A DNA stretch of 10,788 nucleotides from Scybalenecus merdavium (GTDB lineage Bacteria; Bacillota; Clostridia; Oscillospirales; Acutalibacteraceae), in assembly GCA_018714405.1 (NCBI GenBank), contig DVNM01000025.1, positions 1 through 10,788 on the forward strand, read 5' to 3'. The number at the start of each line of letters is the position of its first letter. Positions within the stretch are counted from its first letter, which is position 1. The notes below the pieces were generated by a model that saw only the letters and a list, made by a program, of their open reading frames with translations, was not told the DNA's origin and searched no databases. Below, one piece after another: positions 7,988 to 10,788 of this stretch. Position numbers and translations under genes: made by a program.

Positions 7988-8028
7988 GCAGCCGACCTGC
8001 AGAATTTCTGCCGGCGGGCTGCCTTTTT
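7988..8028 (+). terminator. Possible second + strand terminator hairpin
   Basis: GCAGCC (7988-7993) can pair with GGCTGC (8017-8022), enclosing a smaller GCAG/CTGC hairpin. CTTTTT (8023-8028) follows. The two stems are separated by unpaired bases, so it is weaker than the operon terminator. It would stop readthrough before it runs antisense into cotJC. Confidence 0.4.
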
Positions 8029-8039
8029 CAGACACAAAA

Positions 8040-8507
8040 TCATCTGTCAAACGACGGGTTGGTGAAGTAGAAGTTTTTGCTGTCCATCTTGTCGGTCGCC
8101 AGGCGCAGGCCTTCGCCAAAGCGCTGGTAGTGTACGATCTCGCGTTCGCGTAAAAATTTGATGGGCGCGATCACGTCCGGGTCATCGACCAGGCGTAAAA
8201 TGTTGTCATAGGTGACGCGGGCTTTCTGCTCGGCCGCCAGGTCTTCGTTCAGGTCGGCAATAACGTCGCCTTTTACACCAATGCTTGCTGCTGTAAACGG
8301 CGAACCGCTGGCGGAGGTCGCATAAACGCCGGTCGTGTGGTCCACAAAGTATGGGGCAAAAGCACTGTTTTCAATCTGATCTTCCGTCAGGTTGCGGGTC
8401 AGCTGGTGCACGATGGCGCCGATCATTTCCAAATGCCCCAGTTCTTCTGTACCCATAAACCCGTTAAAAGTGATCCAAATGGCAAAATTTAAGGGCATTT
8501 GTGACAC
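8040..8507 (-). pseudogene. cotJC: Spore coat protein CotJC (manganese catalase family), N-terminally truncated
   Basis: Ferritin-like four-helix manganese-catalase relative found in the spore coat. The C-terminal part is well preserved: GTEELGHLEM with metal ligands Glu22 and His25 of this frame, the HTTGVY segment, ADLNEDLAAEQKARVTYDNI with the third-helix Glu ligand (probably Glu93), and FLREREIVHYQRF with ligand His126. The family has roughly 60 further N-terminal residues, including the first-helix Glu of the GELAA type. Here the homology stops at Met18 (about base 8456). The 17 residues before it, back to an ATG at 8507, do not fit the family, no upstream minus-strand frame restores the missing part, and no cotJB-like gene sits upstream. 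One metal ligand is therefore lost and catalase activity is unlikely. Minus-strand terminator lies downstream. Confidence 0.85.
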
Positions 8508-8667
8508 TTTTGTCCTACAAGTACATAGCTTTTTGACCTATGACCGGATCAAAAAGCACATAACCGGAAATGGCAGTGCAAATGCTGGTCCGACGTATTT
8601 TGTCGAGGCCGGAAAAACACCGCGCGTAATCAATTTGTATGCCGTTGCATCAACCAGGTACGAATAA
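8479..8667 (+). CDS. Unrecognised short + strand frame, possibly the 3' end of a broken gene
   Basis: A 62-codon frame from ATG 8479 to TAA 8665-8667, which also continues upstream as the antisense of cotJC. I do not recognise the product. Its C-terminal half (TGNGSANAGPTYFVEAG, then INLYAVASTRYE) reads like the end of a folded protein rather than noise, and the frame stops 15 bases before a hairpin terminator in the same direction. That spacing fits a true gene 3' end joined to the cotJC break. There is no convincing Shine-Dalgarno before 8479, so expression is doubtful. It could be chance. Confidence 0.3.
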   Translation: MAKFKGICDTFVLQVHSFLTYDRIKKHITGNGSANAGPTYFVEAGKTPRVINLYAVASTRYE

Positions 8668-8682
8668 GCGTAAAAATATTTA

Positions 8683-8719
8683 GACCCGTTTGTCGTTATA
8701 CCGGACAAGCGGGTCAATT
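8683..8719 (+). terminator. Hairpin terminator after the unknown + strand frame
   Basis: A 12-bp stem with one G-U pair joins GACCCGTTTGTC (8683-8694) to GACAAGCGGGTC (8704-8715). The loop is 9 bases and AATTTTCT follows. On the minus strand the other flank reads TAAATATTTTT, so it may work in both directions. Confidence 0.7.
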
Positions 8720-8789
8720 TTCTGTGCGAAATTCTATCTGTTTATTTTTTGCGATTATTAAAGTATAGTTTAAATGTTTTATAGCAGTA

Positions 8790-8814
8790 AATAAATTCGC
8801 ATATTTATTGCGAA
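8790..8814 (-). terminator. Weak candidate terminator overlapping the fic stop codon
   Basis: TTCGCA (8796-8801) pairs with TGCGAA (8809-8814) around a 7-base AT loop that contains the fic stop. On the minus strand it is followed by a T-rich TTTATTT. The 6-bp stem is short, so this is only a possibility. Confidence 0.35.
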
Positions 8815-9719
8815 ATGTCCATTAGTCTTTCCAACTGCTTTTCCACATACTTAGCCACCATAGTGACCATTACACTTTCGTTGCCATCACGGTAGTAACT
8901 GTCAAAGGCTTCGTAATATCGCTTTCGATCCGTAAATTTTATGTTGATCGGAGGATAGCCATTTTGCATAAGAAACAAGTTCATGATCAACCGACCAGTA
9001 CGGCCGTTGCCATCGACAAATGGGTGGATACCTTCAAATTGCAGATGAAACAGTGCCGCACTTTCAATTGGGTGTAGCTTTTCTTTAGTAAAGTCATGGA
9101 CAAGTTTTTCCATTAGTTCCGGAACAAGCATTGGCTCAGGAGGCGTATGGTATGCGCCAATAATTCGTACCGGTATACGGCGATAGATCCCTCGATCGTC
9201 TGGCCGGTCCATTAGAACTAAAGTATGAATTTGCTTAATAACGGCTTCAGAAAATGGGATTTTGTCCTTAACCAATTGTTGTACATACAAAAAAGCATCT
9301 TTATGACCGACTGCTTCCAAGTGGTCTTTCAGAGGCTTTTTATCTATAGTAACGCCTTCTAAAACAAGTGATGTTTCCTGTAGAGTCAGTGTGCTGCCCT
9401 CAATTGCGTTGGAGTTGTAGGTGTATTCTACTAGAAATTCATCTCGAATACGCTTTAATTCACCGGCAGTGAGGGGCCTACGAGTATTTAATTGTTCCTT
9501 TAAACCGTCGATACGAGAAAATAACGGAATATATTCTTTGGGAATGATTCTGTGGCGCATTTTACGGCCGTCGGCAGGTTTTATGGCATTTACAGGAATA
9601 AGGTATGATCGTCCTTCTTGTGTGACACCCTCAATTTTGCCTTGTTGGCAGAGGAGACGGACACGTCGATCTGAAATTCCCCATTTTTCAGCCGCTTGTG
9701 AAACTTTCATGTATTCCAT
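8805..9719 (-). CDS. Fic-domain protein (AMPylase family) with N-terminal helix-turn-helix domain
   Basis: Fic enzymes transfer AMP, or another nucleotide part, to hydroxyl side chains of target proteins. At 304 residues the domains read in order: an N-terminal MerR/excisionase-like HTH (1-42; VSQAAEKWGISDRRVRLLCQQGKIEG is its core), a linker, an inhibitory-helix motif SNAIEG at 103-108 with Glu107 in the [ST]xxxE[GN] pattern, the flap region with PVRIIGAYH (183-191), and a complete catalytic loop HPFVDGNGRTGR at 232-243 with catalytic His232. The motif lies N-terminal to the core in the same chain, so it is a class II, self-inhibited Fic. The ATG at 9719 is chosen because AGGTGA (9726-9731 on the + strand) sits 6 bases upstream; the next ATG is three codons in. 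The gene looks intact and is AT-richer than the left part of the window, hinting at separate acquisition. No partner gene lies beside it. Target unknown. Confidence 0.93.
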   Translation of the reverse strand: MEYMKVSQAAEKWGISDRRVRLLCQQGKIEGVTQEGRSYLIPVNAIKPADGRKMRHRIIPKEYIPLFSRIDGLKEQLNTRRPLTAGELKRIRDEFLVEYTYNSNAIEGSTLTLQETSLVLEGVTIDKKPLKDHLEAVGHKDAFLYVQQLVKDKIPFSEAVIKQIHTLVLMDRPDDRGIYRRIPVRIIGAYHTPPEPMLVPELMEKLVHDFTKEKLHPIESAALFHLQFEGIHPFVDGNGRTGRLIMNLFLMQNGYPPINIKFTDRKRYYEAFDSYYRDGNESVMVTMVAKYVEKQLERLMDISQ

Positions 9720-9747
9720 TTATTATCACCTAAAAACTGTTTTATTT

Positions 9748-9776
9748 AGTTTATCACATTATCGGAATAATATCAA
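9748..9776 (-). promoter_or_regulatory. Candidate sigma-A promoter of the fic gene
   Basis: On the minus strand, TTGATA (9771-9776) lies 17 bases before TAAACT (9748-9753). These match the -35 consensus at 5 of 6 positions and the -10 at 4 of 6. The -10 is about 28 bases from the fic ATG, leaving a short leader that carries the AGGTGA ribosome-binding site. Confidence 0.5.
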
Positions 9777-9810
9777 GAAAAGCATTTAAAATCTGTAATA
9801 AATATTCCGA
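9762..9810. repeat. 8-bp inverted repeat flanking the fic -35 region
   Basis: TCGGAATA at 9762-9769 is repeated in inverted form as TATTCCGA at 9803-9810. The half-sites start 41 bp apart, close to four helical turns. The left half-site lies within the fic promoter spacer, next to the -35. It could be an operator for the HTH domain of the Fic protein (inference). A third copy of the core, CGGAATAAT, lies at 10009-10017. Confidence 0.4.
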
Positions 9811-9880
9811 CAGATAAGATGTTTATAGTCAAGTGCCCACTTAATCACTTAATTTGCGGCAATTAAATAGAGGTGAGGAA

Positions 9881-9973
9881 ATGCGAGTTGAAAGCGATGT
9901 AAATAATGTGAAAAAGTTGTTCAAACGGTATCATTTGAGCAATGCAAGAAATAAATCGCGTTTCTGGCTTTAA
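9881..9973 (+). CDS. Possible small protein of 30 residues
   Basis: ATG at 9881 follows AGGTGAGG (9871-9878), a strong Shine-Dalgarno sequence, and the frame stops at TAA 9971-9973. The predicted peptide is basic (MRVESDVNNVKKLFKRYHL then SNARNKSRFWL) and I do not recognise it. It may be the surviving start of a disrupted gene, since it opens with good initiation signals and ends in AT-rich non-coding sequence. It may also be chance. Confidence 0.3.
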   Translation: MRVESDVNNVKKLFKRYHLSNARNKSRFWL

Positions 9974-10035
9974 TTTCCATTCATACGGCACTTCATCACA
10001 TTTTTATACGGAATAATGAGTTAAAAATCACATTT
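9974..10035. repeat. Direct repeat ATCACATTTTTAT in AT-rich spacer beside the rhs remnant
   Basis: The 13-base word ATCACATTTTTAT occurs at 9995-10007 and again at 10027-10039, starts 32 bp apart. The second copy runs over the 3' limit of the Rhs-like coding sequence (stop at 10036-10038). Nothing else is recognisable here. Confidence 0.5.
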
Positions 10036-10788
10036 TTATTGCCTTACATAGCCGTCTGCATGTTGTTGCAGGCCGGCGTCTTTATCCACCTTTTCGGTCA
10101 ATTTGCCGTCTTCGTTATAAGAATAGGTGATGTATGGCGTTTAGCTATAGTTTTTGTACTGCCCGGTCAGGTTGCCGTCATCATCATATTTGTACTGAAT
10201 GGACTGGCCACTGGCGTATAGTTCGTAAGTTAGGTTGTGCTTTGTGTTATATAAATACAGTACTTTAGCTTCGCCTGCAACAGTGACAGCCATTAGTTCG
10301 CCATGATCGTAATAATTGAACTGGTAAATATCGAACGATTCCAGTATTTTATTGCCTTTTTCATTGTATTGGTACGTTGTGGTCTTGCCCAGACGGTTCG
10401 TTTCGCTGGTGAGCGTGCCGTTTTCAGCGTACACATAGGTATGGCCGGCCTTGGGGTCTGCATAAGTGTTTTTGCTTGGCAAACCGTCTTTGGCAGCGTC
10501 GTAATCCTGCGGCTCGATTTGCTGTATGGTGCGGCCAAGGCTGTCGTACAGCGTGCGGGTGCACTCGCCCTTTTCATTGGCCAGCAGGGTACGCCCGGCG
10601 GCGTCATAAATGTAGCTGGACTTTTCTTCGCCGCTGGTGCTGGTGAGCACATTGCCAAACAGATCATAGGTATAGTCTGTGGCGGTAACGGTGGTCTTTT
10701 TGTCTTCCGTTTTGCTGCTGGTCGTTTTGGTGGTGTTGCCGTATTTGTCGTACACATAAACGACCGTTTCGCTTGCCTTGCTGTCTAC
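10036..10788 (-). pseudogene. Rhs/YD-repeat (WapA-like) gene, 3' fragment with an in-frame stop
   Basis: The frame is open from the right edge of the window, so the 5' part is missing. It encodes a ladder of about nine YD-type repeats, for example YVYDKYGNTTK, YTYDLFGNVLT, YIYDAAGRTLLA and YKYDDDGNLTGQ. This is the beta-strand repeat of Rhs/WapA cell-surface or secreted proteins that usually carry a variable C-terminal toxin. A TAA at 10141-10143 interrupts the frame after QYKNYS. The same frame then continues with another good repeat (TPYITYSYNEDGKLTEKVDK) until a stop at 10036-10038. Continued homology past the stop, in phase, indicates a nonsense mutation (AAA or CAA to TAA are the simplest routes). 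No Rhs core end or toxin domain follows, so the gene is broken twice. It may be a silent donor of repeats or plain decay. Confidence 0.85.

Noticed and set aside
8040..10035. Intact mobile element or prophage segment
   Set aside because: No transposase, integrase, terminal inverted repeats or matching target duplication could be found at the two breakpoints; only short repeats are present.
10039..10221. Hydrophobic 60-residue + strand frame
   Set aside because: It is the antisense of the Rhs remnant and has no ribosome-binding site; its hydrophobicity comes from complementing the Rhs codons.
10293..10757. Second minus-strand frame in the Rhs region, rich in Pro, Ala and Lys
   Set aside because: It is the out-of-phase reading of the YD repeats; the other frame shows clear repeat structure.
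1..10788. CRISPR array, tRNA or rRNA genes
   Set aside because: No regularly spaced repeats and no cloverleaf or rRNA-like segment was noticed on either strand.

Overview
The window looks like part of a chromosome from a spore-forming, gut-type Clostridia (Oscillospiraceae/Lachnospiraceae-like). This is inferred from the CotJC spore-coat relative, the Gram-positive style Shine-Dalgarno sequences, and a carbohydrate operon built from families common in gut Firmicutes. Base composition looks moderate in the left 8.4 kb and clearly more AT-rich from about 8.46 to 10.03 kb, judged by eye.

Bases 1-7838 hold one tightly packed + strand operon for alpha-mannoside use. It contains a GH38-type alpha-mannosidase (5' end off the window) with two fibronectin III domains, a GntR/UTRA repressor, a class I mannose-6-phosphate isomerase with an unusual N-terminal extension of about 220 residues, a ROK sugar kinase, and a GPH-family sugar:cation symporter. 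It ends at a strong intrinsic terminator. The inferred flow is: the symporter imports a mannoside, GH38 releases mannose, the ROK kinase makes mannose-6-P, ManA converts it to fructose-6-P, and the GntR protein senses a pathway sugar (phosphate). The ROK gene carries an apparent one-base deletion in its eleventh codon. As read, it separates the ATP-binding DIGGT start from the rest of the enzyme.

Bases 7839-8507 hold convergent terminators and a minus-strand cotJC (manganese-catalase-like spore coat protein) that has lost its N-terminal quarter or so. Homology stops abruptly near 8456.

Bases 8460-10035 are AT-rich and accessory in character: a short unrecognised + strand frame with its own terminator, a minus-strand Fic protein with an N-terminal HTH domain and a built-in inhibitory motif, a candidate fic promoter with a flanking inverted repeat, a 30-codon small frame, and a 13-bp direct repeat. 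Bases 10036-10788 are the 3' part of a minus-strand Rhs/YD-repeat gene, broken by an in-frame stop and cut off at its 3' end. The right third therefore looks like a rearranged region holding two decaying genes (cotJC and rhs) around an apparently intact Fic gene. I saw no tRNA, rRNA, CRISPR array or intact insertion sequence.
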